Source: Pseudoalteromonas sp. XI10
GTDB lineage: Bacteria; Pseudomonadota; Gammaproteobacteria; Enterobacterales; Alteromonadaceae
NCBI RefSeq assembly: GCF_001469895.1
Contig: NZ_LOPY01000052.1
Coordinates: forward strand, 264,570-328,569
DNA length: 64,000 nt
Direction: 5' to 3'
Shown here: positions 36,689-46,140 of the stretch, one piece after another
How positions within the stretch are numbered: the first letter of the stretch is position 1
Layout of the letters: each line of letters starts with the position of its first letter
Program-made: the position numbers and the translations under genes
The notes under the pieces: generated by a model
Seen by the model: the letters and a program-made list of their open reading frames with translations, nothing else
Database searches by the model: none
What the model was told of the DNA's origin: nothing

Positions 36689-36720
36689 AATAAGACCTCG
36701 ATAACAGAGTGATGTATTTA

Positions 36721-36775
36721 ATATATTAGATAATGCTACATTAGTAAATTCTAATATTAGACTTTTCTAATATAT
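36721..36775. promoter_or_regulatory. operator cluster between the DUF2892-rhodanese and arsR-RND units
   Basis: ATATATTAGA (36721-36730) and TCTAATATAT (36766-36775) are exact inverted copies. Between them lies the perfect 12-bp palindrome TCTAATATTAGA (36750-36761), built from the same half-site. AT-rich half-sites of this type are known for BigR/YgaV-like ArsR regulators. The position suggests control of both divergent units. Confidence 0.7.
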
Positions 36776-36821
36776 CAATCTATACTTTAGCGGTATTTTA
36801 AGAATATAGAGTAGTGTGATT

Positions 36822-37127
36822 ATGAACATCGATTTTGCGGCTATGGCCGACAATGTGGAACAAGCAGAGCAAATGCTAAAGATATTGGCGAATAAAAATC
36901 GTTTGATGATCTTATGTTCGCTGCAAGATGGTGAAATGAGCGTGAGCGAATTAAATGAAGCAGTGCCATTGGCGCAGTCAGCATTATCGCAACACTTAGC
37001 GGCGCTGAGAAAAGCTCAGATAGTTGCTACTCGACGCGAAAGCCAAACTATTTATTACCGCGTGGTTGATGAAAATGTGGTATCAATCTTAGCGACCCTA
37101 CATGGCTTATTTTGCAAAGGTAATTAA
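36822..37127 (+). CDS. ArsR-family regulator, BigR/YgaV/SqrR-like
   Basis: The winged-helix repressor has about 101 residues: LKILANKNRLMILCSLQDGE, then SVSELNEAVPLAQSALSQHLAALRK (recognition helix region about 50-75) and the wing TRRESQTIYYRVVD. Two cysteines are present, C32 in LMILCSL and C98 in LFCKGN, matching the two-cysteine arrangement used for persulfide/redox sensing by BigR, SqrR and YgaV. Metal-binding ELCV-type sites of ArsR/SmtB are absent. Start is ATG 36822 or GTG 36816. The RND pump gene follows after three bases, so the regulator leads this operon. Confidence 0.88.
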   Translation: MNIDFAAMADNVEQAEQMLKILANKNRLMILCSLQDGEMSVSELNEAVPLAQSALSQHLAALRKAQIVATRRESQTIYYRVVDENVVSILATLHGLFCKGN

Positions 37128-37130
37128 GCA

Positions 37131-40100
37131 ATGAATGCTATCGATAATGCAGTAAAAAACAGCTTGAGCGGCCGCCTCCCTGTCATTATTTTTATTATGT
37201 CGGTGCTGCTTGGTTTAATGGCATTAAAGCAAACCCCTCGTGAAGAAGAACCGCAAATTGTGGTTCCTATGCTTGATATATATGTAGCAGCGCCAAACGT
37301 CGAAGCGCCAGAAGTAGCTAGGCTGGTAACTGAACCATTGGAGAAGTTATTGGCGCAGTTAACGGGCGTTGAGCATATTTACTCGACCACACAAAGTAAT
37401 GCTGCTGTTGTTACTCTTCGCTTTGAAGTTGGTCACGACCGTGAGCAAGCCATCCTCGACACTTACGCTAAACTCTATAGCTATCAACACACGATGGCGT
37501 CAGTGATCAGCTCATGGCAAATACGTCCGGTTGAAGTGAACGATGTACCCATTGTGATGCTGGGCTTATTTAGTAAAGATCCAAAACTTTACGATGATTA
37601 TCAACTAACTCGTTTTGCCAACGAAATCGCTAACAGTTTACAGCGCATCGAAAATACCAGCGAAGTGAAAGTGATTGCTGGTCGAACTCGTCAATTAACG
37701 ATTAACCTTGATGCAAGTGCTCTTGCTGCACACCAAACAACATTAACCGATGTGTATTATGCGCTTAGCGTATCTAACCAATTAGTGAATGTGGGCAGCG
37801 TTGTTGAGGGTAAGCAGCAAATTGCCTTACAAGTGGGTGATGTTTTACGCTCTCAATCTGCGATTGAACGGCTTGTTGTCAATGTGGTTAATGGTAAGAG
37901 TGTTTATCTAAGCGATGTGGCCCAGGTGAGTGATGGTCCAAGCGAAGCACAAAGTTATCAATGGTTGGCTCATTCAGATAACCAACAACTTCCTTTAGTC
38001 ACTATTAGTGTCGCTAAGCAAGCTGGCACCAATGCGGTAGCTGTAGCCAACGAAGTGCACAGCATGATGGATAGCTTGTCGGCTAATCTACTACCAGATG
38101 AAGTGGGCTACACCGTACTGCGTGACTATGGCCAAACCGCGAATGAAAAAGTAAATAACCTTACATCGAGCTTAGTGTTTGCGGTATTTACCGTGGTTAT
38201 TTTTGTTGGCGTATTTTTAGGTTGGCGACCAGCGATTGTGGTGGGGCTAGCGGTACCTATTTGCTACGGCATCACCCTGACACTTGATTTTGCCTTTGGC
38301 TATACGATTAACCGAGTCACGCTGTTTGCATTAATACTTTCTTTAGGTTTATTGGTTGATGATCCCATTACTGGGATAGACAACATAAGTCGTTTTTTAA
38401 CGAAAAAAGGCGATAAAAAACAGCGCATAGTTGATGCCATGAGCGAAATACGTGTGGCGCTGTTTATGTCTACATTGACCATTATGGTGGCATTTATCCC
38501 ACTTGCGTTTATCACCGGCATGATGGGGCCGTATATGGCACCGATGGCATTCAATGTGCCGGTCAGTGTGATGGTTTCAACCATAGTGGCATTTTTTGTC
38601 ACGCCATGGTTAGCCATGAAATTACTTAAAGCGCCAGTTGATGACAGCATGCAACTAGAAGCTAATCCCCATAGCTTATACGAGCGCATATTATCGCCAT
38701 TACTTGAGTCTAAAGGCCGCGCCAAACTCGTTCTATGGACCACATTAGCTTTGTTTGTCGCCAGTGCCATGTTACCCGTAATGCGTGCAGTGCCTCTAAA
38801 GCTATTACCGTTTGATAATAAAAACGAGTTGCAAGTTTTAATTGATATGCCAGAAGGTACGAGCCTTGAGCAAACCGCCGCTTTCACTCGACAAGTACAA
38901 ACCATCACTTGGCAATTAAATGAAGTAAGCGAGGCGGCAGCCTACGTTGGTCAGCCATCAAGCATGGACTTTAATGGTATGGTGCGTGGTTATTATCGAC
39001 GTGAAGCTGCTAATTTAGCTGAGCTCAGAGTATTACTGCTCGATAAAACTGAGCGTGATCATCAATCTCATGGCGTGGTCATGCGCTTGCGTGCCGCATT
39101 AGCGCCACTGGCAACCGATGGCATTGTAATTAAAGTGGTTGAAGTACCACCTGGTCCGCCGGTTTTAAGTACCTTAGTGGCTGAGGTTTACAGTGAGCCA
39201 TTTGTTGATACAGACACTCACTATCAAGCAGCACTTGCTGTTGCTGCAAGGTTAAAGCAAGAGCCGCATGTGGTTGAAGTTGATACCAGTATTGCTGCCA
39301 ATGCGCCGTTACAGCGTTTTGTTACCGATAAAAGTAAAGCGTCATTGTCGGCGGTGTCTACGCAAGATATTGCCCAGACCTTAGCCATTGCCTCACATGG
39401 ACAAAATGTTGGGGTGTTATATGTTAGCGGCGAAACAGACCCTGTCGATATAAAATTACAACTGCCTTATCAAGATCGTAACCAATTTGCTCAATTGCTG
39501 GCATTACAAGTTCGTGGTGATAGGGAGCTTGCAAAAACCAGTGATGAATTTGGGCTACAAAGTGCACCACGTCCGCTGGTGGCGCTTTCTGAGTTAGGTG
39601 AATTTCAGCATCAAGATGTTGCCAAGCCAATTATGCGTAAAGATCAGCGTAATGTTGTGTATGTAATGGCTGAGCTAAATGGCCGTACACCCGCTGAAAT
39701 TATTGCTGACGTCAATGCCGACTTAGGTATTAGCGCTGACGAATTTAACCAAACTGATTGGCAAAGTAGGCACTTTTTCAATAATGGTGGTAGCCAAGCT
39801 TGGCAATTACCTGCTGGCACTGACGTGACCTTTAGTGGTGAAGGCGAATGGCGAATTACCATTGATGTATTCAGAGATATGGGGATTGCCTTTGCGTTTG
39901 CGCTAACAGCCATTTTCATCATCTTACGCATTCAAACAAACTCTGCCAGTTTGTCACTGATCATCATGTCGGCTATTCCATTAACCGTAATAGGGATCAT
40001 GCCGGGCTTTTGGCTATTAAATCAATTTGGAGAGCGCAGCATTGCTGGTGCTCCAGAGCCGGTGTTATTCACTGCAACAGCCATGATTGGCATGATTGCA

Positions 40101-40415
40101 CTTGCCGGTATTGTGGTTCGTAACTCACTTATTTTAGTTGAGTTTATTAATCAAGCTCGCGGCCAAGGTATGGCGATTAAACAGGCTTTGATTGCCGCAG
40201 GTACGGTGCGTATGCGCCCTGTGTTACTGACTGCGGGAACCACCTTATTAGGTAACTTGGTGATCACCCTAGACCCGGTATTTAGCGGTCTAGCGATCGC
40301 AATTATTTTTGGTATTGTGGCATCAACATTGTTCTCATTATTTGTTGTGCCGCTGGTTTATTATTTAGTGTTTGCAAAGGATGCAGCCAAAGAGGAACAA
40401 GCTCATGCAGGGTAA
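37131..40415 (+). CDS. RND-family efflux permease
   Basis: The 1094-residue inner-membrane transporter has the AcrB-type plan: TM1 at about 17-36, a large periplasmic loop, TM2-6 with the proton-relay DD pair in LLVDDPITGIDN, a second loop, and TM8-12 (TATAMIGMIALAGIVVRNSL). The early motif TPREEEPQIVVPML is typical of a subgroup that is neither AcrB nor CusA. It has no methionine-rich metal site that I could see. The gene order regulator-permease-adaptor is reversed relative to acrAB. No outer-membrane factor gene is nearby, so TolC may be shared. The substrate is unknown. Confidence 0.93.
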   Translation: MNAIDNAVKNSLSGRLPVIIFIMSVLLGLMALKQTPREEEPQIVVPMLDIYVAAPNVEAPEVARLVTEPLEKLLAQLTGVEHIYSTTQSNAAVVTLRFEVGHDREQAILDTYAKLYSYQHTMASVISSWQIRPVEVNDVPIVMLGLFSKDPKLYDDYQLTRFANEIANSLQRIENTSEVKVIAGRTRQLTINLDASALAAHQTTLTDVYYALSVSNQLVNVGSVVEGKQQIALQVGDVLRSQSAIERLVVNVVNGKSVYLSDVAQVSDGPSEAQSYQWLAHSDNQQLPLVTISVAKQAGTNAVAVANEVHSMMDSLSANLLPDEVGYTVLRDYGQTANEKVNNLTSSLVFAVFTVVIFVGVFLGWRPAIVVGLAVPICYGITLTLDFAFGYTINRVTLFALILSLGLLVDDPITGIDNISRFLTKKGDKKQRIVDAMSEIRVALFMSTLTIMVAFIPLAFITGMMGPYMAPMAFNVPVSVMVSTIVAFFVTPWLAMKLLKAPVDDSMQLEANPHSLYERILSPLLESKGRAKLVLWTTLALFVASAMLPVMRAVPLKLLPFDNKNELQVLIDMPEGTSLEQTAAFTRQVQTITWQLNEVSEAAAYVGQPSSMDFNGMVRGYYRREAANLAELRVLLLDKTERDHQSHGVVMRLRAALAPLATDGIVIKVVEVPPGPPVLSTLVAEVYSEPFVDTDTHYQAALAVAARLKQEPHVVEVDTSIAANAPLQRFVTDKSKASLSAVSTQDIAQTLAIASHGQNVGVLYVSGETDPVDIKLQLPYQDRNQFAQLLALQVRGDRELAKTSDEFGLQSAPRPLVALSELGEFQHQDVAKPIMRKDQRNVVYVMAELNGRTPAEIIADVNADLGISADEFNQTDWQSRHFFNNGGSQAWQLPAGTDVTFSGEGEWRITIDVFRDMGIAFAFALTAIFIILRIQTNSASLSLIIMSAIPLTVIGIMPGFWLLNQFGERSIAGAPEPVLFTATAMIGMIALAGIVVRNSLILVEFINQARGQGMAIKQALIAAGTVRMRPVLLTAGTTLLGNLVITLDPVFSGLAIAIIFGIVASTLFSLFVVPLVYYLVFAKDAAKEEQAHAG

Positions 40416-41466
40416 ATCAAAACTTATTGGTTCAATTGTCGCGTTATCAGTGATTATTGTGGCGGTACTTTACATGGCGGGCAGTTTTTCTGATAAGCAA
40501 GCTGCAGGCATGAAAAATCCATCGGCAAATGATTACACTGGTCAGTTAGTGACAGTGACACTGGCAGATATTGCGCGTGATGAAGTTGTACCGGGCACCG
40601 TGATTGCAAAACAAAATACGCAAATCTCTTCTCGTGTAATGGCACAAGTTGAGCGTTTAAATGTACGCGCTGGCGATACTGTAAAACAAGGTGACGTGCT
40701 AATTACTTTGCAGCAAGATGACTTTAAGGCAGGGCTTGCTCAAAGCGAAGCACAAATAAATGCGATTAATGCATCGCTAACTCAAGCTGAGAAACAACTA
40801 AAGCGTATTAACGACTTATACAAGCAAGGCTTGGTATCTGTTAGCGAATACGACGATGCAAAAGCAAGGTTCGATAACTTAACAGCGAACCTAGCGATTG
40901 CTAAGCAGCAGCAAACACAAGCGCAAGTTGCACTGAGTTTTACGCAAATTAAAGCGCCGATTTCAGGTGTTGTGGTTGAGCGCTTTGCAGAGCCTGGGGA
41001 TACCGCAACTCCTGGCACGCCATTACTCGCACTGTATAACCCACAACAATTGCAATTAGCATTTAATGTCAGAGAGCAGCAAGCAATTAAGCTGAATGTT
41101 GGTCAAACTTTAACGGTCAAATTACCTGCTTTATCAACGTCAATGCCTGCCACAGTGACAGAAATTGTGCCTGTTGCTGATAGTGCTGCGCGTAGTATGG
41201 AAATCCGTTTAGAAACAGATGCGCAAACTGGGTTAATGCCTGGGCTTTATGCGCAATTACAATTACCGCTCGCCACTGAAAAAGGGGTGTTGATTGAATC
41301 AAGCTGGGTGCACCAATATGGCCAATTGAGTATGGTCTATTTACTTGAAAATAATCAGATAGTGCGCCGCTTCGTTCGCCTTGGCGAAATGGTCGATGGC
41401 AAGCAGCACATCGTTTCAGGTTTAAACTCGGGTGATGTGCTGGCTGTTGATTTTAAAGCTAAATAA
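40405..41466 (+). CDS. RND periplasmic adaptor (membrane fusion protein)
   Basis: The protein of about 353 residues has an N-terminal membrane anchor (about 5-23), a lipoyl half-motif ([20 protein letters not shown]), a helical hairpin (about 105-165), the second lipoyl half ([20 protein letters not shown]) and beta-barrel/MP domains. It links the RND permease to an outer-membrane channel. Start 40405 has GAGGAA in front; the gene overlaps the permease gene by 11 bases. Confidence 0.92.
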   Translation: MQGKSKLIGSIVALSVIIVAVLYMAGSFSDKQAAGMKNPSANDYTGQLVTVTLADIARDEVVPGTVIAKQNTQISSRVMAQVERLNVRAGDTVKQGDVLITLQQDDFKAGLAQSEAQINAINASLTQAEKQLKRINDLYKQGLVSVSEYDDAKARFDNLTANLAIAKQQQTQAQVALSFTQIKAPISGVVVERFAEPGDTATPGTPLLALYNPQQLQLAFNVREQQAIKLNVGQTLTVKLPALSTSMPATVTEIVPVADSAARSMEIRLETDAQTGLMPGLYAQLQLPLATEKGVLIESSWVHQYGQLSMVYLLENNQIVRRFVRLGEMVDGKQHIVSGLNSGDVLAVDFKAK

Positions 41467-42136
41467 AGGTCGCTATTTGGTCTAGCGACTTTTTCACTAA
41501 GGCATGCTCAGGGATGGTTGCATCTGTGCCTGGGTAGCCTGCAATAAGCAGCATGTAAGGGCGCTCATTATCTTTATCTCGGCCACAAATTTCGGTTAAA
41601 AAGCTCATTGGTTTTGGTGTATGCGTAAGGGTAGCAAGGCCAGCTCTGTGTAGTGCTTGAATTAAAAAGCCTGTTGCTAGGCCAACAGATTCATGAACAT
41701 AGTAATTGGTATTTTTGTCATCGGCAGAAATACCGCCTTTCTTTTGACTAAACACGGCAATTAGCCAAGGTGCATGCTCAAGGTAGGGCTTACTGGCATC
41801 GGTGCCAAGTGGTTTTAAGGCATCTAACCACTCTTCACCTGCGCGACCTTCATAAAATGAGCGCTCTAGTTTTTCAGCGGCTTCTCGAATTTGTTTTTTC
41901 ACATCGCTGCTGTGTATTGCTACAAAGTGCCAAGGTTGATGATTGGCACCGCTCGGTGCAGTGCCAGCCGCTCTAATACAGGTTTCGATTATTTCTTTTG
42001 GCACTGGGCGGTCGCTAAAGCTGCGAATACTGTGGCGACGCTGACTCACGGCTAAAAACTCTTCGGCGCGTTTTAGCATCTCGTCATGAGGGTACTCAAT
42101 AAAGTCATTGAGTGGCTGGTTTTTGTGTTCTTGCAT
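41459..42136 (-). CDS. iodotyrosine-deiodinase-like flavoprotein (nitroreductase superfamily)
   Basis: The 225-residue FMN protein has the FMN phosphate-binding [27 protein letters not shown], a glycine-rich middle ([19 protein letters not shown]) and a C-terminus DATIPE ... KKSLDQI. The active-site lid holds E91, Y95 and K116 (LERSFYEGR and [10 protein letters not shown]). The spacing of 4 and 21 residues equals that of the Glu157/Tyr161/Lys182 substrate triad of human iodotyrosine deiodinase as I recall it. It should remove iodide or bromide from halotyrosines with reduced FMN. The stop overlaps the convergent adaptor gene by 8 bases. Confidence 0.88.
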   Translation of the reverse strand: MQEHKNQPLNDFIEYPHDEMLKRAEEFLAVSQRRHSIRSFSDRPVPKEIIETCIRAAGTAPSGANHQPWHFVAIHSSDVKKQIREAAEKLERSFYEGRAGEEWLDALKPLGTDASKPYLEHAPWLIAVFSQKKGGISADDKNTNYYVHESVGLATGFLIQALHRAGLATLTHTPKPMSFLTEICGRDKDNERPYMLLIAGYPGTDATIPEHALVKKSLDQIATFI

Positions 42137-42165
42137 GGCTTTTCGCTTCTTGTGTGTTGATGATT

Positions 42166-42540
42166 TTAATTATGAATATGCTGGTTTCGGCGGTACTCTT
42201 TTAATTCATTGCTCAACCAATCTTTTGCATTGAGTAACGACCCATTGCTGAGTCTTACTTTATAGGGCTTACCGCTCCATGAGCTTTTACTCGCCAGATT
42301 CTCGATAAACTTTTCGGCAGTTTTTGCATAGCGGGTTGCTTTTCGATACTTCATTGCAAGGTGTTCGGCAGCACCTTGGCTTGAGTGCTCGGTGCCGTTG
42401 CGAATAAATACCGCATCGCTTTTAGCTACAAAATCAATGAGGTGATTTATCTCTTGTTCTGGGGTGGCTGCATCACTGAATTGGCTAATGCTCAATAATA
42501 TTAACGCGATAAACCAATATCCTCTCATACATAATCTCAT
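42166..42540 (-). CDS. exported DUF5329-like protein (YfeK-like)
   Basis: The 124-residue protein has a signal peptide (about 1-24, core [13 protein letters not shown]) and a helical mature domain with [36 protein letters not shown] and [13 protein letters not shown], as in the YfeK/DUF5329 family. The function is unknown. The ATG at 42540 overlaps the stop of the preceding EEP gene by four bases, favouring coupled translation. Confidence 0.75.
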   Translation of the reverse strand: MRLCMRGYWFIALILLSISQFSDAATPEQEINHLIDFVAKSDAVFIRNGTEHSSQGAAEHLAMKYRKATRYAKTAEKFIENLASKSSWSGKPYKVRLSNGSLLNAKDWLSNELKEYRRNQHIHN

Positions 42541-43391
42541 AGCGTTTGATGCTCTATCGTCAGGGTTGCAATAATTGGGTTATGATCTGAGCTTGCAAGC
42601 TCAGGCACAACGGTAGTTTCTATTTTGACACCACGCACCCATACTTGGTCAAGTGCTAATCCAAATGCTTTGGTGCGTTTATCATCTAAATAGATAGCTT
42701 CGTGCAAACCTAGATGGGTTAATGTTTGCTGTAATAAGGCTTGGCGCTCATCACTCCAGGTATTGAGATCACCGGCAAATACAATAGGGCCTTTATGCGT
42801 TCGCATAATAGCGGCGGCATCGTCTAGCTGTTGTTTAAAGTCACTTACACCAATCGTAAAGTTAATGGCATGCAGGTTAATACTGAGTAATAACTGTTGA
42901 TCTGGCAGCGCATACTCCACAATATTGGTGGCTTTTGGGCTACGTAGCCAAGGCTCTTTATGGGTGAGTGTGCAATGCACAGTAGCTGGCCAGCGGCTGA
43001 GTGTCATAACCCCTGATTGCACGCTGCCGCTCTTATACCCTTTAGCAAAGCGCCAGTACGGTTTTAGCTTTGTAAGCGAAGGTTCTTCGATAGCTTCTTG
43101 TAGTAACACAATATCAGCATCGGCATTTAGCTTTTGCAAATCTGTGAGTAAGCCATCTATTTGTGCTTTGTAGATATTCCAACTCAATAACTTGAACTGA
43201 TAGGGCAAAATATAATGTTCAGCATAAGTTTGCATGCGGCTTTGCGCTAATTGCTGTTGGCAATTAGCAAGGTTCACAGCGGTTTTGGTTATACCTTGTT
43301 GCTCATCAGAGCTAGGATCGCTTGAAAAGCTATACCAAGACAGCACACTCAAACACACAAGTAATAAAAATATACGCAAATATGCCGTCAT
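42537..43391 (-). CDS. endonuclease/exonuclease/phosphatase-family protein
   Basis: The 284-residue protein has an N-terminal membrane anchor or signal (about 5-22) and the EEP catalytic motifs: LLSWNIYKA, VLLQEA, FAGDLNTWSD and SSDHNPI near the C-terminus, which carry metal and catalytic residues. The substrate could be DNA, phosphoinositide-like esters or other phosphodiesters; membrane or periplasmic placement makes a nutrient role possible. It is followed by the DUF5329 gene with a 4-base overlap. Confidence 0.85.
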   Translation of the reverse strand: MTAYLRIFLLLVCLSVLSWYSFSSDPSSDEQQGITKTAVNLANCQQQLAQSRMQTYAEHYILPYQFKLLSWNIYKAQIDGLLTDLQKLNADADIVLLQEAIEEPSLTKLKPYWRFAKGYKSGSVQSGVMTLSRWPATVHCTLTHKEPWLRSPKATNIVEYALPDQQLLLSINLHAINFTIGVSDFKQQLDDAAAIMRTHKGPIVFAGDLNTWSDERQALLQQTLTHLGLHEAIYLDDKRTKAFGLALDQVWVRGVKIETTVVPELASSDHNPIIATLTIEHQTL

Positions 43392-43460
43392 AATGACCTT
43401 TAATTACTTTTCTCAAGAGTTAGTCGTCGATAGCCCCAGTTTAGTTCAAAGGCTAAATGT

Positions 43461-43490
43461 TAGAAACTGTAGTATTTCCTACAATTTCTA
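43461..43490. promoter_or_regulatory. inverted repeat between the EEP and Bor-like genes
   Basis: TAGAAACTGTAG and CTACAATTTCTA form a 12-bp inverted repeat with one mismatch and a 6-base spacer, in the divergent intergenic region. It has the size of an operator for a dimeric regulator. Confidence 0.4.
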
Positions 43491-43508
43491 TACGCTTTCT
43501 TACCCAAA

Positions 43509-43520
43509 ATGAGTACTCAT
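43509..43520. promoter_or_regulatory. 12-bp perfect palindrome upstream of the Bor-like pair
   Basis: ATGAGTACTCAT is perfectly self-complementary and lies 46 bases before the first Bor-like start. It is a second candidate operator in this short region. Confidence 0.35.
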
Positions 43521-43566
43521 ATTCTTATACTTACTGAGCTTAACAACTCAGACAAAGGAACTACTC

Positions 43567-43881
43567 ATGAAACAAATGGCCTGTATGCTGCTTGCCTTAT
43601 CGGTGACAGCGTGTTCATCAGTCACCATAGTGCCAGAAAAAACAACCAATAAATTAGCCACTAAAGCTGATTACCAAGATAGCCGCCCATTCTTTTTGTG
43701 GGGCCTTGTTGGTGAAGAGCGCGTTGATGTAAAGGCTATTTGCCAAGATAAAAAAGTTGCCCAAATGCAATCGCAACAAACATTCGCTGATGGCGCATTA
43801 GGACTCGTTACACTCGGAATTTATGCTCCTCACACAGTAAAAGTATGGTGTGAGCAACAAGCAAAGGAGCAACAACTATGA
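43567..43881 (+). CDS. Bor-family lipoprotein, copy 1
   Basis: The 104-residue lipoprotein (lipobox VTAC) has the Bor pattern: FFLWGLVGEERVDVKAIC in the middle and LGLVTLGIYAPHTVKVWC at the C-terminus. Lambda Bor and the related Iss are outer-membrane lipoproteins linked with serum survival; chromosomal copies in free-living marine bacteria have no known role. No phage genes are around it. AAAGGA precedes the start. Confidence 0.82.
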   Translation: MKQMACMLLALSVTACSSVTIVPEKTTNKLATKADYQDSRPFFLWGLVGEERVDVKAICQDKKVAQMQSQQTFADGALGLVTLGIYAPHTVKVWCEQQAKEQQL

Positions 43882-44201
43882 AAAGCCTACTAGTAACAAC
43901 TGTGTTAGTGGCAACCTTAAGTGGTTGCACAAATATCTACTTTGATAATGGCAGTGCTGCACAAGCCAATAAAGCGCCTGCAACAGAGCAATGGCATCAT
44001 AACTTTGCCGCAGCGCTTTACGAAGGTTCAAAGCCTGTCGACTTATCTGAGGAGTGTCCTGATTCCGAATGGCAAACCGTTCACACTTATAAGTCGTTCA
44101 CCAATGGCTTAGCTGAAGTTGCAGTAAACCAAGTTGGGCCTGTTTGGTACCCGAAAACAGTTGAAATAAGCTGCGCTCAAGTATCTTATAAACCAGACTA
44201 G
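43878..44201 (+). CDS. Bor-like lipoprotein, copy 2 (divergent)
   Basis: The 107-residue lipoprotein (lipobox LSGC) has a pattern parallel to Bor: WHHNFAAALYEGSKPVDLSE, a first Cys, VHTYKSFTNGLAEVAV, and a final VEISC. It overlaps copy 1 by four bases (ATGA), so the two are translated together. The spacing of the two conserved cysteines suggests a disulfide as in Bor. Its stop lies directly against the stop of the convergent permease gene. Confidence 0.7.
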   Translation: MKSLLVTTVLVATLSGCTNIYFDNGSAAQANKAPATEQWHHNFAAALYEGSKPVDLSEECPDSEWQTVHTYKSFTNGLAEVAVNQVGPVWYPKTVEISCAQVSYKPD

Positions 44202-45440
44202 TTATTCATAACGCAGCGCATCAATTGGGTTTAAGCGTGCCGCTTTAATAGCGGGCGCTAAGCCAAACACAATACCAATCAATGAAGTAAAGCCAAATGA
44301 CAGCATAATCGCCCAACCCGGTATGTAGGCATCTGGCATGCTCGGCACTGATAACGAAATCAGTGCCGCAGCACCATAACCAATCGCTAAACCAATTAAA
44401 CCACCAAACAGTGATAGCACCACAGCTTCAACTAAAAATTGCAGCATAATAAAGCCAGGTGTTGCCCCTAATGCTTTCAAGGTGCCGATCACACGCGTAC
44501 GTTCTGTTACCGAAACCAGCATGATATTCATCACTCCGATACCACCAACTACCAGGCTGATACCCACTATCCCCGCGGTAATTGCGGTAGCACTACCAGT
44601 AAACTTATCGATATTAGCACGGGCTTTTTCGGCGGTTTCAAATTCAAAGTCGTCATCTTCACCGTCTTTCAGTTTATGTAATTGACGTAAGATACGGCGA
44701 ATTTTAGCCAGTACTTGCGCTTCGTTAGCATCGTCTTTCAAACGAAACATCATTTGTACATTGGTATCAACACTGCCGCCTTCTAGCGCACTCATGGTAC
44801 TTATTGGAATATTAATGTAATCGTCTTGGTCAAAACCTAATAAACTACCTTGTTTTTCAGCAACACCAATAATGCGAAACCACTCACCACCGAGTTTAAT
44901 ATATTCGCCTACAGGGTTTTCAGGCAGATTAAGCTTTTCGATAATTGAAGGACCAATAAACGCCACTCGACGGCGTTTTTCATCATCTTCTGCGCGAATA
45001 AACCGTCCGAGTTCTGGGTAGGTGCGATAAGCTTTTTGGTAGTCTTGCTCGGTGCCCATTACCCGTGAAGCATGACTTTTATTGCCATACTCTGCTGCAC
45101 CAGAAAAGCGCCAAGTAAACATTAGCGCAGTAAAGGTTTCGGCTTCTTTTACGCGTGCTTTTAGAGTTAAAAAGTCGCTGTAGGTTAACTTTGCCTGTTG
45201 ACCTACCATTTCTTTTTCTACGCTAGTGTAAGGTTTTATATTGGTGACATCGGGAGACATATCAGCAAGCTGATCATTAATTTGCTTGGTAAACCCTTGC
45301 ATCACTGCCACCACGGTCACAACCGCTGCAACACCAATAATAATGCCTAAGCAGGTAAGGGCACTGCGCATCGCATTGGCTTTAATTGCCATCAGTGCGG
45401 CTTTTGTACCTTCCATTACAGCGATAGCAGATTTAAACAT
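44202..45440 (-). CDS. MacB-like ABC permease
   Basis: The protein of about 412 residues has the MacB/FtsX plan: TM1 near 25-45 ([20 protein letters not shown]), a periplasmic MacB_PCD domain (about 50-270), then three helices with the FtsX domain ([20 protein letters not shown]). The ATPase is a separate gene upstream. Start 45440 is preferred to 45491 because AAGGAA precedes it. With the ATPase and adaptor it should form a MacAB-type exporter of unknown cargo. Confidence 0.9.
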   Translation of the reverse strand: MFKSAIAVMEGTKAALMAIKANAMRSALTCLGIIIGVAAVVTVVAVMQGFTKQINDQLADMSPDVTNIKPYTSVEKEMVGQQAKLTYSDFLTLKARVKEAETFTALMFTWRFSGAAEYGNKSHASRVMGTEQDYQKAYRTYPELGRFIRAEDDEKRRRVAFIGPSIIEKLNLPENPVGEYIKLGGEWFRIIGVAEKQGSLLGFDQDDYINIPISTMSALEGGSVDTNVQMMFRLKDDANEAQVLAKIRRILRQLHKLKDGEDDDFEFETAEKARANIDKFTGSATAITAGIVGISLVVGGIGVMNIMLVSVTERTRVIGTLKALGATPGFIMLQFLVEAVVLSLFGGLIGLAIGYGAAALISLSVPSMPDAYIPGWAIMLSFGFTSLIGIVFGLAPAIKAARLNPIDALRYE

Positions 45441-46140
45441 GTTGTCTTGTTCCTTCGCCTTTACGGGTATCACTAACAACCTTGCCATCAACTAAGCGAA
45501 TAACACGTTGGCAGTGATCAGCAATATCTTGTTCATGAGTAACCAAAATGATGGTGTGCCCTTCGTTATGAAGCTCATCAAACAGCGCCATGATTTCAGT
45601 GGTGGTTTTACTATCTAAGTTACCGGTAGGCTCATCACCAAGTAGAATGTGGGGCTTAGTAACCAGTGCGCGAGCTATAGCGACACGTTGACGTTGGCCA
45701 CCAGAAAGCTGGCTTGAAAGGTGGTTTACCTTATCGCCAAGACCAACCCGTTGTAATGATTCGAGCGCTTGTTGCTTTCGCTCTTTGGCAGAAATAAATC
45801 GATACACTAAGGGCTGCATGACATTTTCAAGGGCGGATGCTCGTGGTAATAAATTGAAACTTTGAAAAATAAAGCCAACACTTTCATTACGCTGATGAGC
45901 AAGCTCCGTTTCGGTCATGCGCTTTACTAGCTTATCTTTTAAATAATAGTCACCACTGGTGGGAGTATCTAAGCAGCCAAGCAAGTTCATCAGGGTTGAT
46001 TTACCTGAACCGGAAGGACCAATAATGGCAACATACTCATTTTGCGCAATTTCAATATTAATATCATCAAGGGCTTTGAAAACTTGTTCGCCCATTTTGT
46101 ATTGTTTATTGATATTGCTGAGTTTGATCACCGCAGACAT
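45433..46140 (-). CDS. ABC transporter ATPase (MacB/LolD type)
   Basis: The 235-residue protein has Walker [11 protein letters not shown]-loop [18 protein letters not shown], signature [15 protein letters not shown], Walker [13 protein letters not shown] and H-loop LVTHE. It is typical of mechanotransmission transporters of the MacB/LolD group. It overlaps the permease gene by 8 bases and starts by stop-start overlap with the adaptor gene (TAATG). Confidence 0.93.
   Translation of the reverse strand: MSAVIKLSNINKQYKMGEQVFKALDDINIEIAQNEYVAIIGPSGSGKSTLMNLLGCLDTPTSGDYYLKDKLVKRMTETELAHQRNESVGFIFQSFNLLPRASALENVMQPLVYRFISAKERKQQALESLQRVGLGDKVNHLSSQLSGGQRQRVAIARALVTKPHILLGDEPTGNLDSKTTTEIMALFDELHNEGHTIILVTHEQDIADHCQRVIRLVDGKVVSDTRKGEGTRQHV

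Noticed and set aside
38300..38908. 202-codon minus-strand ORF
   Set aside because: It lies fully inside the RND permease gene in antisense, with shadow-like composition; the sense frame has clear family motifs.
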